Of a DNA stretch of 64,000 bases, positions 51,599 to 60,477 are shown piece after piece. Position numbers and translations under genes: made by a program. The stretch comes from Alphaproteobacteria bacterium (GTDB taxonomy: Bacteria > Pseudomonadota > Alphaproteobacteria > Sphingomonadales > Sphingomonadaceae), in the NCBI GenBank assembly GCA_019232625.1, contig JAFANP010000032.1, positions 1-64,000 on the forward strand, in the 5' to 3' direction. Every line of letters starts with the position of its first letter. The stretch's first letter is position 1. The notes beneath the pieces were generated by a model. The model saw nothing but the letters and a program-made list of their open reading frames with translations. It made no database searches and had not been told where the DNA came from.

Positions 51599-52540
51599 CT
51601 AGCGGCAGCCGGCGTCGGCACGGGCGGCGGGGAGGCGCTGCCTCAGCCAGTCGCGCATCGTCTGGCCGTAGACGTCCTGCAGCTCGTCATAGGCCTTGCA
51701 GGCGTCGGCCGGCTTCTTGAGCGTCATCAGCGACTGGCCGAGGAAATAGAGGCTGTCGGCGGCGCGCTCGCCGCGCGGGTTGCTCTGGTAGTTGGCGAGG
51801 AAGGCCTTGGCCGCCGCAGTCGGCTTGCCGTCGTCGAGATAGGCGCGGCCGGCGAGGTTGCCCGCCCAGCTCGCCCAGCGGTCGCGCGGATAGGTGCGCA
51901 CCACATCCTCGAGCGCCCGGACCGCGTCGGAATAGCGCTTCTGCTCCCACAGGCGGTAGCCGGCATTGTAGGCGGCCTCGGCGCCGGCCGCCGCTGCGCC
52001 GGGAGAGACCGCCTCGTCGCGGGCCGACACCCAGTCCGGCGTCCCCGTGTCGGCGGGGGCGGGGGCGGCGGCCTGGCGGCGCCCGGGTCGCGGCGGCGCC
52101 GACGCCCGCGCCGGCTGCTCCGCCGCCTCGGCGGGGACGGATGCGGCGGGCGTCGCGGCGGCCGACTTCTCGAGCGCGTCGAGCCGGGCGCCGACCGATT
52201 CCTGCAGCCGGGCAGCGGTTCCTTCCAGAACCCGCAGGCGGTTGCCGTTCTCCTCGGCCTGGCCGGTGAGCACCCTCAGCTGGCCCTCGATCGAGTCGAG
52301 GCGGGCGGTGAGGTCGGCGACGGCGCTGGTCGCCGGCACGCCCGCCTGGCCCGGCGCGGCGGCCTGCGGGCTGATCTCCGGATCGACATAGGGCCCGTTG
52401 CCCTGGAAGACGCGGCGCTGCACCGCGCGCAGCTCCTGCTCGAGCCGCTCGATCCTCTTTTCGGGGCTCTCCGGCCGCTGGGCCGCAGCCGGCCAGGCGG
52501 CGCCGGCAAGCGCCACGGCCGCGATAAGCTGGTAACGCAT
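51599..52540 (-). CDS. cpoB: Tol-Pal associated protein CpoB (YbgF-like)
   Basis: The 313-residue periplasmic protein has a signal peptide (about 1-20, cleavage near AAA-QR). A coiled-coil region follows (ESPEKRIERLEQELRAVQRR and ARLDSIEGQLRVLTGQAEENGNRL), then an Ala/Pro-rich linker and three TPR-like repeats from about 190 (AYNAGYRLWEQKRYSDAVRALEDVVRTYP, and related units). CpoB links outer-membrane constriction with peptidoglycan synthesis through TolA. In E. coli it sits in the tol-pal operon; here no tol genes are adjacent, and the upstream neighbour is a RodZ-like gene on the same strand. Confidence 0.88.
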   Translation of the reverse strand: MRYQLIAAVALAGAAWPAAAQRPESPEKRIERLEQELRAVQRRVFQGNGPYVDPEISPQAAAPGQAGVPATSAVADLTARLDSIEGQLRVLTGQAEENGNRLRVLEGTAARLQESVGARLDALEKSAAATPAASVPAEAAEQPARASAPPRPGRRQAAAPAPADTGTPDWVSARDEAVSPGAAAAGAEAAYNAGYRLWEQKRYSDAVRALEDVVRTYPRDRWASWAGNLAGRAYLDDGKPTAAAKAFLANYQSNPRGERAADSLYFLGQSLMTLKKPADACKAYDELQDVYGQTMRDWLRQRLPAARADAGCR

Positions 52541-52611
52541 GATCTACTCCCCGCTTCCCATTCCCCGTCTCCATCCTAGAGCGACAAGCCTCTGAGATGA
52601 AGCAAGTATTT

Positions 52612-53427
52612 CTACGGCTGCGGCGGCGTCCCCGGGGCCCTGCCGAGCAGGTCGGCGCCGCGCAGGCTGACGTTCGACACGGTCCTTTCCGGGGGGCCGA
52701 GCGGCGGCACGGGACGGCCGGCGACGGTCACCTGGAGGACGTTGGCGCGGCCGGTGCGCAGCCGCGGCGCCTGCGCGGCGGCGGGCACCTCGTAACGCTG
52801 CCCGGCCTTGAGCGTGCCCTGGAAGAGCGCCTTCGCCTGGCCGGGCTCGTCGATCCGCAGCCATACGTCCTCGGTGGCGGCAAGCACCACCGGTCCGGAG
52901 GCGGCCGGGCCCGCGGCGGGCTGTGCCTGCGGCTGGGCGGCGCGCGGCGCCTGAGCCGCGCCGGCCGGCGGCGGCGCGGGCGCCTCGGTGGTGGCGATCT
53001 CCGCCGCGCTGCCGTCGCCCACCGCGGCGCTGCGCCAGATCAGGTAGCCGGCGACGAGCAGCACCGCGATGACCGCCACCGTGATCGCCATCCAGCGCGG
53101 CGGCACGCGCGCCGGATCGGCGGGCTCGTAATAAGCGGCCGGGCCGGCCGGCACGCCCCGGCTCAGCCCCAGCTCCTGCCGGATCTCGGCGCCCACCGCC
53201 GCCCCGTCGAGGCCGACGGCATTGGCGTAGGAACGCGCGAAGCCGACCGAATAGGTGACCGCCGGCATGGCGTCCCACTCGCTGCGTTCGATATGCTCGA
53301 GATGCCGGATCGGGATGCGCGTCTGGCGGGCGACGTCGTCCAGGCTGAGGCCCTTCTCCTCGCGCGCGGCGCGGAGCCGCTCGCCGACCGTGCCCGGACC
53401 CGCCAGATCGTCCTGCGTCTCGGCCAT
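52612..53427 (-). CDS. RodZ-like helix-turn-helix membrane protein
   Basis: The 271-residue protein has an N-terminal HTH_25 domain (about 15-80, LRAAREEKGLSLDDVARQTRI), one membrane helix (about 114-134, WMAITVAVIAVLLVAGYLIW), a Pro/Ala-rich linker, and a C-terminal DUF4115 domain (about 190-255, VWLRIDEPGQAKALFQGTL). This architecture is that of RodZ, which joins the actin MreB to the cell-wall synthesis machinery. The length is typical for alphaproteobacterial members. The direction and 71-base spacing suggest expression with cpoB, both cell-envelope genes. Confidence 0.88.
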   Translation of the reverse strand: MAETQDDLAGPGTVGERLRAAREEKGLSLDDVARQTRIPIRHLEHIERSEWDAMPAVTYSVGFARSYANAVGLDGAAVGAEIRQELGLSRGVPAGPAAYYEPADPARVPPRWMAITVAVIAVLLVAGYLIWRSAAVGDGSAAEIATTEAPAPPPAGAAQAPRAAQPQAQPAAGPAASGPVVLAATEDVWLRIDEPGQAKALFQGTLKAGQRYEVPAAAQAPRLRTGRANVLQVTVAGRPVPPLGPPERTVSNVSLRGADLLGRAPGTPPQP

Positions 53428-53540
53428 CAACCTGCCCGACCCCTCATTTTCTCGCTTGGCTTCGATGCTAATGGCACAGGAGCGGAGGGGAATGTCAACC
53501 GGAAGGCCCCTCGGAACATCGGGGCGGCGGCGCGTCCCGT

Positions 53541-55817
53541 CTAGCCGATGGAGACGCCGTGCGCCTCGGCCCAGGCCGTGAGGGCGAGGCGCATGTCGGG
53601 CGGCGGCGCGGCGAGCATCGCCTCCATCGCCGGCATGATCGCCTCGCGGTCGAGCGAGCGTATCATCGCCTTCATCGGCCCCACCGCCACCGGCGTGATC
53701 GAGAAGCGGGTGAGGCCGAGCCCGACCAGCGCCATCGCCTCCAAAGTGCGGCCTCCCATCTCGCCGCAGACGCCGACCGGGACGTCCGCCGCCTGCGCCT
53801 CGCGCACCACCCGCCGCAGGAACCGCAGGATCGCCGGCGAAAGCCAGTCGTAGCGCTCGGCGAGCTTCGGGTTGGCCCGGTCGGCGGCGAACAGGAACTG
53901 GGTGAGGTCGTTGGTGCCGATCGAGAGGAAGTCGAGCTTCGGCAGCAGCAGGTCGAGCGTCTCGGCCAGCGCCGGCACCTCGAGCATCGCGCCGTAATAG
54001 ATCTGGGTCGGAAGCACCTTCTTGCGTCCGGCCAGCCAGGCCCGCATCTGCTCGACGATCGCCCGCGCGGCATCGAACTCCCATGGCTCCGACACCATGG
54101 GGAACATGATCCTGAGCTCGCGGCCGGCGGCCGCTTCCAGCAGCGCCCGCGCCTGGGCCTTCATCAGCCCTTCGCGATCGAGCGCGAGGCGCAGCGCGCG
54201 CCAGCCCATCGCCGGATTGTCCTCCGTCTCGCCCTCCGCCGTGTCGATGTAGGGGAGCGCCTTGTCGCCGCCGACGTCGACGGTGCGGAACACGACGGGC
54301 TTGTCGCCGGCGGCGTCCAGCACCGACTTGTAGAGGCGCTGCTGGGTCTCCCGCCGCGGCAGGCTCGCCGACACCAGGAACTGGAACTCGGTGCGGAACA
54401 GGCCGATGCCGTCGGCGCCCATCATCTCGAGCGCCTCGACGTCGTCGCGAAGCCCGGCATTGACGTTGACCGTGATTCGCGTTCCGTCGAGCGTCACCGG
54501 CGGCATGTCGCGCATGGCGGCGAATTCGGCGCGCCTCTTCTGGGTGACGAGGAGCTTGGCGCGGAACGCATCCTCGATCGTCGCCGTCGGCCGAACGAAG
54601 GCGGCGCCCTCGCCGACGTCGAGAAGCACCTCGTCGCCTTCCCCGATCCCCTGCCGGACGTCCCTCACCCGGCCGAGCACCGGCACGCCCATCGCCCGCG
54701 CCACGATCGTGACGTGCGCGGTGAGCGAGCCCTCTTCCAGGATCACCCCCTTCAACCGCCGCCGGTCATATTCCAGAAGCTCCGCCGGGCCGAGGTTGCG
54801 CGCGATCAGGATGGCGTCGGCGTGGAGCCCCATCTGCGCGGCGGTGCCGAGGCGGCCCGAGACGATCCGAAGAAGGCGGTTCGACAAATCGTCGAGGTCG
54901 TGCATCCGGTCCTGAAGCAGGGGATCGTCTATCTCCCGCATCCGCATCTGCATGCGCTGGCGGACCCGCTCGATCGCCGCTTCCGCGGTGAGGCCGCTGT
55001 CGATCGCCTCGTTGATCCGGCGGGACCAGCCTTCGTCATAGGCGAACATCTTGTAGGTCGCGAGGATGTCGTGATGCTCGCCGGCGGTGCCGAACTCGGC
55101 AAGGCTGGTCATGCTGTCGATTTGCTCGCGCATCCGCCGGAAGGCGGAATAGACGCGGCGGCGCTCCTCCTCGACATCCTCGGCGACGGTATGCTCGATG
55201 AGGATGCGGGGCTGGTGGTAGACGGCGATGCCCTTCGCCATTCCGGTGACGAGCCGAAGGCCGCCGAGGCGGATGCTGCCCTGGTCGCGCGTCGCCGCGG
55301 AGGCGGAGGCGGCCTTGTCGGCGAGGCCGGCATTGGCGATCAGCTCGGAGAGCACCATCGCCACGGTCTGAAGCGCCTCTATCTCCAGATGGTCGTAGGC
55401 GCGGGGATCGGCATGCTGGACGCAGAGCACGCCGATCGCGCGCTCGCGCCGCACGATCGGGACGCCGGCGAAGCTGTGGAAGAGCTCCTCTCCCGTCTCC
55501 GGGCGATAGGCGAATTCGGGATGGCCCGCCGCCTCCGCCAGGTTGAGCACCGCCACCTGCCGCGCGATCGTTCCGACCAGGCCCTCGCCGAGGGCGAGCT
55601 TGGTGACGTGGACGGCGCTCTGGTTCAGGCCGATCGTCGCGAACAGCTCGAGCACGCCCTCCCGCAAGAGGTAGATGGAGCAGACCTCGCTCGCCATGGC
55701 CTCGGCGATGATCTTGACGACGCGGTTGAGCTTCGCCTGCGCGCCGAGCCGGGAGGCCATCACGTCGTGGAGGCCGGTGAGTATCTCACGGGCTGAGGAG
55801 GCGGACGTGGTCGGCAT
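53541..55817 (-). CDS. ptsP: Phosphoenolpyruvate-protein phosphotransferase of the nitrogen PTS
   Basis: The 758-residue protein has an N-terminal GAF domain (about 20-170), a PEP-utiliser phosphohistidine domain with His368 in GSLTAHVTIVARAMGVP, and the C-terminal PEP-binding barrel. The barrel has FRTEFQFL, EVPALAETLDLLLPKLDFLSIGTNDLTQF and the CGEMGG motif. It moves phosphate from PEP to NPr and then EIIA-Ntr, a regulatory chain linking nitrogen and PHA/polymer metabolism. The GAF domain marks it as PtsP, not the sugar-transport EI. No ptsO or ptsN is in the window. Confidence 0.94.
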   Translation of the reverse strand: MPTTSASSAREILTGLHDVMASRLGAQAKLNRVVKIIAEAMASEVCSIYLLREGVLELFATIGLNQSAVHVTKLALGEGLVGTIARQVAVLNLAEAAGHPEFAYRPETGEELFHSFAGVPIVRRERAIGVLCVQHADPRAYDHLEIEALQTVAMVLSELIANAGLADKAASASAATRDQGSIRLGGLRLVTGMAKGIAVYHQPRILIEHTVAEDVEEERRRVYSAFRRMREQIDSMTSLAEFGTAGEHHDILATYKMFAYDEGWSRRINEAIDSGLTAEAAIERVRQRMQMRMREIDDPLLQDRMHDLDDLSNRLLRIVSGRLGTAAQMGLHADAILIARNLGPAELLEYDRRRLKGVILEEGSLTAHVTIVARAMGVPVLGRVRDVRQGIGEGDEVLLDVGEGAAFVRPTATIEDAFRAKLLVTQKRRAEFAAMRDMPPVTLDGTRITVNVNAGLRDDVEALEMMGADGIGLFRTEFQFLVSASLPRRETQQRLYKSVLDAAGDKPVVFRTVDVGGDKALPYIDTAEGETEDNPAMGWRALRLALDREGLMKAQARALLEAAAGRELRIMFPMVSEPWEFDAARAIVEQMRAWLAGRKKVLPTQIYYGAMLEVPALAETLDLLLPKLDFLSIGTNDLTQFLFAADRANPKLAERYDWLSPAILRFLRRVVREAQAADVPVGVCGEMGGRTLEAMALVGLGLTRFSITPVAVGPMKAMIRSLDREAIMPAMEAMLAAPPPDMRLALTAWAEAHGVSIG

Positions 55818-55871
55818 GAGGGGCGAGGCTAGCAGGAAGGGTCGGCTGCCGTCGAGCGCTTCCGCCGGACC

Positions 55872-57833
55872 TTAGCGCGCCCGGAACGGAATGACCCGTC
55901 CGTCGGTCGAGGAGCGGTTCACCGTCTGCGCGATCATCCGCGCGAGGTCGGCCTGAGTGAAGGGCTTGGCCAGCCTCGGCAGGCCCACCTGGTCCTCGGC
56001 GGCCAGCTCGGCGAAGCCGGTCGCGATCAGGAGCGGCAGCGCGGGGTGCCGCTCGTGGATTTCCTCGGCCAGCCGGACTCCCGTCATCTGCGGCATGGCA
56101 TAGTCGGTGATCACCAGGTCGACCGCCTGGGTGGCCATGATCTGCAGCGCCTCGGCGCCGGACCCGGCCTGGTAGACGACGTGGCCGAGATCCTCGAGCA
56201 TCGCCGCGGTGTTGAGGAGGACCAGGGGATCGTCGTCGACCGCCAGGATATGGAGGCTGCCGACATAAGCGGCGGCTTCCTCCGACCGATGGTTCTGGAA
56301 CAGCCGCGCCGCGTCGCGATTGACCTGCACGGCCGGAAGCCACAGGTTCACCGTCGTGCCGCGCCCCTCCCGGCTGTCGATGAGGAGCTTGCCGTTCGAC
56401 TGCTCGGCCAGCCCGTGGACCATCGAGAGGCCGAGCCCCGTTCCCTTGCCGACGCCCTTCGTCGTGAAGAACGGCTCCGCCGCGCGCGACAGGATTTCGG
56501 GGCTCATCCCCTCGCCCGCGTCGGTGACGGAGAGGCAGACGTAATCGCCCGGCGGCAAGCCGGTCGGGTGGGGCTCGCCGACCGTCTCTTCCTGCGCCGC
56601 GATGACCACTGGGCCGCCCTGCGGCATGGCGTCGCGGGCGTTCATCGCGAGGTTGAGGAGGGCGAGCTCCAGCTGGTTCGCATCGGCGAGGACCGGCGTG
56701 ATCGACAAAGGAAAGCGGGTCTCGATCGCGACGGTCGGGCCGAGGGACCGCTGGAGCAGGTCGGCCATGCCGCGCACCAGCTCCGGGATCGGCACGGGCG
56801 AGAGGGTAAGCTCCTGGCGGCGGGCGAAGGCGAGCATCCGCTGGGTGAGCGAGGCGCCGCGCTGCGCGGCCTGGAAGGCGTTGTCGATCAGGCGGTGGAG
56901 GCGGGGATCCTCGGGAACGCGCTTCTTGAGCAGCTCCAGGCTGCCCAGCACCGCCATCAGGAGATTGTTGAAGTCGTGCGCTATCCCGCCGGTCAGCTGG
57001 CCGACGGCCTCGATCTTCTGCGCCTGGAAGAAGGCCTCGCGGGCCTGTTCGAGCGCCTGCTGCGAGGCCCGCCGCTCCGTCAGGTCGCGGGTGATCTTGG
57101 CGAAGCCGAGCAGCTCGCCCCCGTCCGAGCGGATGGCGTCGATGATGACATGAGCCCAGAAGCGGGTGCCGTCCTTGCGGACCCGCCAGCCTTCCGCCTC
57201 GAACCGCCCCTCGCGCCGCGCCGTCTCCAGCGCCCGCTTGGGCAGCTCGGTCGCAAGATCCTCCTCGGTGTAGAAGCGGGAGAAATGCTGGCCGATGATC
57301 TCGTCGGCGCCATATCCCTTGAACCGCTCCGCCCCGAGGTTCCAGCTCGACACGATTCCGTTCGGGTCGAGCATGTAGATCGCGTAGTCGCTCACCCCCT
57401 CGACGAGCAGCCGGAAGCGTTCCTCCGAGCGGCGGAGCGCTTCCTGGGCTTCCCTGCGGTCGGTGAGGTCGCGGGTGACCTTGGCGAAGCCGATCAGCTC
57501 GCCCGACGGGTCGCGGATCGGATCGATGATCACGTGGGCCCAGAAGCGGGTCCCGTCCTGGCGCACGCGCCAGCCCTCCGCCTCGAAGCGGCCCTGCTCC
57601 GCCGCCGCCTTCAGCGCCCGCTGGGGCAGCGCCGTCGCCCGGTCCTCCTCCGTGTAGAAGCGCGAGAAGTGGAGGCCGATGATCTCGTGGGCCTGGTAGC
57701 CCTTGAAGCGCTCGGCGCCCGGATTCCAGCTGACCACCGTGCCTTCGGGATCCAGCATGTAGATCGCGTAGTCGGTGACCGCCTGGATGAGCAGCCGGAA
57801 GCGCGTGTCGTCATTCTCGAGCAATAGTTGCAA
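55872..57833 (-). CDS. Double-PAS hybrid histidine kinase with TTG start
   Basis: The 653-residue protein has two nearly duplicate PAS-PAC units (about 9-125 and 130-250, each YAIYMLDP..GAERFKGY and HFSRFYTEEDxAT and FWAHVIIDxIR). A HisKA domain with His286 in GGIAHDFNN, HATPase_c ([20 protein letters not shown]) and a C-terminal receiver (VDDDP, ITDYAMPQM, LAKPF) follow. The PAS type resembles that of sensor kinases with phytochrome-like or redox PAS folds; no cofactor ligand is obvious. No membrane segment is seen. The start was placed at TTG 57833, with GGGGGAG four bases before it, because the next ATG (at the YMLDP of PAS 1) would cut the domain. Confidence 0.88.
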   Translation of the reverse strand: MQLLLENDDTRFRLLIQAVTDYAIYMLDPEGTVVSWNPGAERFKGYQAHEIIGLHFSRFYTEEDRATALPQRALKAAAEQGRFEAEGWRVRQDGTRFWAHVIIDPIRDPSGELIGFAKVTRDLTDRREAQEALRRSEERFRLLVEGVSDYAIYMLDPNGIVSSWNLGAERFKGYGADEIIGQHFSRFYTEEDLATELPKRALETARREGRFEAEGWRVRKDGTRFWAHVIIDAIRSDGGELLGFAKITRDLTERRASQQALEQAREAFFQAQKIEAVGQLTGGIAHDFNNLLMAVLGSLELLKKRVPEDPRLHRLIDNAFQAAQRGASLTQRMLAFARRQELTLSPVPIPELVRGMADLLQRSLGPTVAIETRFPLSITPVLADANQLELALLNLAMNARDAMPQGGPVVIAAQEETVGEPHPTGLPPGDYVCLSVTDAGEGMSPEILSRAAEPFFTTKGVGKGTGLGLSMVHGLAEQSNGKLLIDSREGRGTTVNLWLPAVQVNRDAARLFQNHRSEEAAAYVGSLHILAVDDDPLVLLNTAAMLEDLGHVVYQAGSGAEALQIMATQAVDLVITDYAMPQMTGVRLAEEIHERHPALPLLIATGFAELAAEDQVGLPRLAKPFTQADLARMIAQTVNRSSTDGRVIPFRAR

Positions 57834-57973
57834 TGATCTCCCCCGCTCCGGTTCGCGCGCACTCGATCCCCCGCCGGGCGCGACGGCAAGCGATTGTAGC
57901 CAATCGAAACCCGGGTGCGGCCGATTTGTTCCTGTCGCCCGCCTCGGAAAAATCGGCTCGGACCGGCCTTCGA

Positions 57974-59017
57974 TCAGGCGTGGAGGTGCCGCCGCTCGAG
58001 CGCCTGGGCGGCTTCGTCGACGAGCTGGCGGAGGATGTCCGCGACCGGGGCCTCGCCCTTCACCATTCCGACCGACTGGCCCGCCATCACGGAGCCGCGC
58101 TCCACATCGCCCTCGATCACGGCCCGGCGGAGCGCGCCCGCCCAATAATGCTCGATCTGGAGCTGGGCCTCCGCCATCTCCACCTCCCCCTTGTCGAGGA
58201 GGTCGGCGACCTGCCGCTGCTTGGCGGCGAAGCTCTCCATCTCCTGGTTCTTGAGCGCGCGCACCGGAATGACCGGCAGGCGCGGGTCGATCTGAACGCT
58301 GGTGATGGCGTCCCGCGCCCCCGCCCGGATGAAGGCCTTCTTGAAGTTCGGGTGGGCGATGCATTCGGTCGCGCACACGAAGCGGGTGCCGAGCTGCACG
58401 CCGACCGCCCCCATCTCCAGATAGCCGGCGATCAGCCCGCCATGGCCGATGCCGCCCGCGACGAAGATCGGCACGTCGGCGGCGAGAGGCGGCAATATCT
58501 CCTGGGCGAGGACCGAGGTCGAGACCGGGCCGATATGCCCTCCGGCCTCCATCCCCTCGATGACCAGCGCGTCGACTCCGGAGCGGACCAGCTTCCTGGC
58601 CAAGGCGAGGGCGGGCGCGAAGCAGATGAGCTTCGCGCCATTGCCCTTGATCCGGTCGATCGCTCCGGGCGGCGGCAGCCCGCCGGCGAGGACGACGTGG
58701 GTGACTCGGTGGCGCGCGCAGACGTCGATCAGCTCGGAAAGCTGCGGATGCATGGTGATGAGGTTGACCCCGAACGGGCGGGAGGTGCGCTTGCGCGTCT
58801 CGGCGATCTCCGTGTCGAGCAGGTCGGGAGTCATGGCGCCGCAGGCGATGACTCCGAACGCGCCGGCTTCCGACAGAGCGGAGACGAGGTGCCGCTCGGA
58901 GATCCAGCTCATCGCCCCGCCGAGGACCGCCACCTCGCAGCCGAGGAAATCGGTGCCGCGCCGCATCAGGCGCCGCAGCCGGTCGCGGCCGACGGCGGAG
59001 GTGGCTTGTTCGTTCAT
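57974..59017 (-). CDS. NAD(P)H-dependent flavin oxidoreductase / nitronate monooxygenase
   Basis: The 347-residue protein has a TIM-barrel FMN fold of the nitronate monooxygenase (2-nitropropane dioxygenase-like) family. It contains EVAVLGGAMSWISERHLVSALSEAGAFGVIA near the start, VTHVVLAGGLPPP, LVIEGMEAGGHIGP as the flavin loop and IFVAGGIGHGGLIAGYLEMGAVGVQLGTRF as the phosphate-binding motif. Members detoxify nitronates such as propionate 3-nitronate or act as other flavin reductases; the actual substrate is unknown. ATG 59017 has GAGGAT upstream. It is followed by the double-PAS kinase gene and preceded by lysC, all on one strand. Confidence 0.88.
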   Translation of the reverse strand: MNEQATSAVGRDRLRRLMRRGTDFLGCEVAVLGGAMSWISERHLVSALSEAGAFGVIACGAMTPDLLDTEIAETRKRTSRPFGVNLITMHPQLSELIDVCARHRVTHVVLAGGLPPPGAIDRIKGNGAKLICFAPALALARKLVRSGVDALVIEGMEAGGHIGPVSTSVLAQEILPPLAADVPIFVAGGIGHGGLIAGYLEMGAVGVQLGTRFVCATECIAHPNFKKAFIRAGARDAITSVQIDPRLPVIPVRALKNQEMESFAAKQRQVADLLDKGEVEMAEAQLQIEHYWAGALRRAVIEGDVERGSVMAGQSVGMVKGEAPVADILRQLVDEAAQALERRHLHA

Positions 59018-59072
59018 ATCCTCGTCCCCCCGAGAGCCGGAACCCGGGCCCGCGCCGCGACGACGGAGCGGC

Positions 59073-60311
59073 TCATGCCGCGTCCTCCGCGTCGAGGCCG
59101 TAGGCGGTGTGGAGCACCCGCACCGCAAGCTCGGTATATTCCTCCGCGATCAGCACCGACACCTTGATCTCGGAAGTGGTGATTGCGAGGATGTTTATAC
59201 CCCGGTCCGCCAAAGCCTGGAACATCTGGGCGGCGATGCCCGCATTGGAGCGCATGCCCACTCCGACCGCGCTCACCTTGACGACGTTCGTGTCGGTCAG
59301 GATCTCGTCGAACCCGACGCCTTCCCGCGCCTTCTCGAGGAGGTCACGGCTCTGCGCCAGCGACGCCGTCGGCACGGTGAAGGTGAGGTCGCTGCGCTGG
59401 CCGGCGCGGGGCACCGACTGGACGATCATGTCGACGTTGATCCCCCCCTGGGCGAGCGGCGCGAAGATGGAGGCGACCGAGCCCGGCCGGTCCGGCACGC
59501 CGGTCAGCGTGATCCGCGCCTCGTTCTTGTCATAGGCGATGCCGGTGATGAGCTGGCGTTCCATGTCGAATTCCCGGATGGCCTCGTCGCCGACCACCAT
59601 GGTGCCGGGGCGGTCGTCGAACGAGGTGAGGACGCGGATGGGGATGCCCTCGCGCATGGCGAGCCCCACGGAGCGGGTCTGGAGGACCTTGGCGCCGACC
59701 GAGGCGAGCTCCAGCATCTCCTCGTAGGTGACGGCGGGGAGCTTGCGGGCGCGGGGCACGATGCGCGGGTCGGTGGTGTAGACGCCGTCGACGTCGGTGT
59801 AGATGTCGCAGCGGTCGGCGCGGACGGCGGCGGCGAGCGCCACCGCCGAGGTGTCGGAGCCGCCGCGGCCGAGGGTCGCGACGTCGCCGTCCTCGGTGAC
59901 TCCCTGGAAGCCCGGGATGACGGCGATTCCGTCCGCGGCGAAGACCCGCTCGAGCACCGCCGCGTCTATCCCCTCGATGAGGGCGGCGGCGTGGCCCGAG
60001 GTGAGGATCGGCAGCTGCCATCCCATGTAGGAGCGGGCGTTGAGGCCCATGCCCTGGAGGGTGATGGCGAGCAGCCCGCTCGTCACCTGCTCCCCGGAAG
60101 CGACGACCACGTCATATTCGCGCGGGTCGTAGAGCGACGAGGCCTCGCGGCAGAACTGGATCAGCCGGTCGGTCTCGCCCGCCATGGCGGAGACGACGAC
60201 GGCAAGCTGGTGCCCCGCCTCCGCCTCCCGCTTGACGAGCCCGGCGACGTGGCGAATCCGCTCGATCCCCGCCATCGACGTGCCGCCGAACTTCATGACG
60301 ATGCGGGCCAT
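59073..60311 (-). CDS. lysC: Aspartate kinase (feedback-sensitive)
   Basis: The 412-residue protein is a complete aspartokinase: KFGGTSMAGIERI at the start, then LAVVVSAMAGETDR, GRGGSDTSAVALAAAV as the nucleotide site and YTTDPRIV. Two C-terminal ACT domains follow (from about 265), with ITLTGVPDRPGSVASIF, SAVGVGMRSNAGIAA and INILAITTSEIKVSVLI. It phosphorylates aspartate, the first step to lysine, threonine and methionine, and the ACT tail gives amino-acid feedback. The neighbouring lysA, on the same strand, completes the lysine branch. ATG 60311 follows family length. Confidence 0.95.
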   Translation of the reverse strand: MARIVMKFGGTSMAGIERIRHVAGLVKREAEAGHQLAVVVSAMAGETDRLIQFCREASSLYDPREYDVVVASGEQVTSGLLAITLQGMGLNARSYMGWQLPILTSGHAAALIEGIDAAVLERVFAADGIAVIPGFQGVTEDGDVATLGRGGSDTSAVALAAAVRADRCDIYTDVDGVYTTDPRIVPRARKLPAVTYEEMLELASVGAKVLQTRSVGLAMREGIPIRVLTSFDDRPGTMVVGDEAIREFDMERQLITGIAYDKNEARITLTGVPDRPGSVASIFAPLAQGGINVDMIVQSVPRAGQRSDLTFTVPTASLAQSRDLLEKAREGVGFDEILTDTNVVKVSAVGVGMRSNAGIAAQMFQALADRGINILAITTSEIKVSVLIAEEYTELAVRVLHTAYGLDAEDAA

Positions 60312-60477
60312 GGGCGGCGCGATAGGGGCGGCCGCCGCGGAAGGCAAGGAAGGCCGGAGCCATCCGACCCCGGACCCCGGCGGCCCGGGCAGAGCCTGGT
60401 TCAGGCAATCCCGCCCCGGGGCTCCTCCTGTCCAAGCTGAAACACGGAGAGGCAATTCCACCGGATCGGGACGGATT

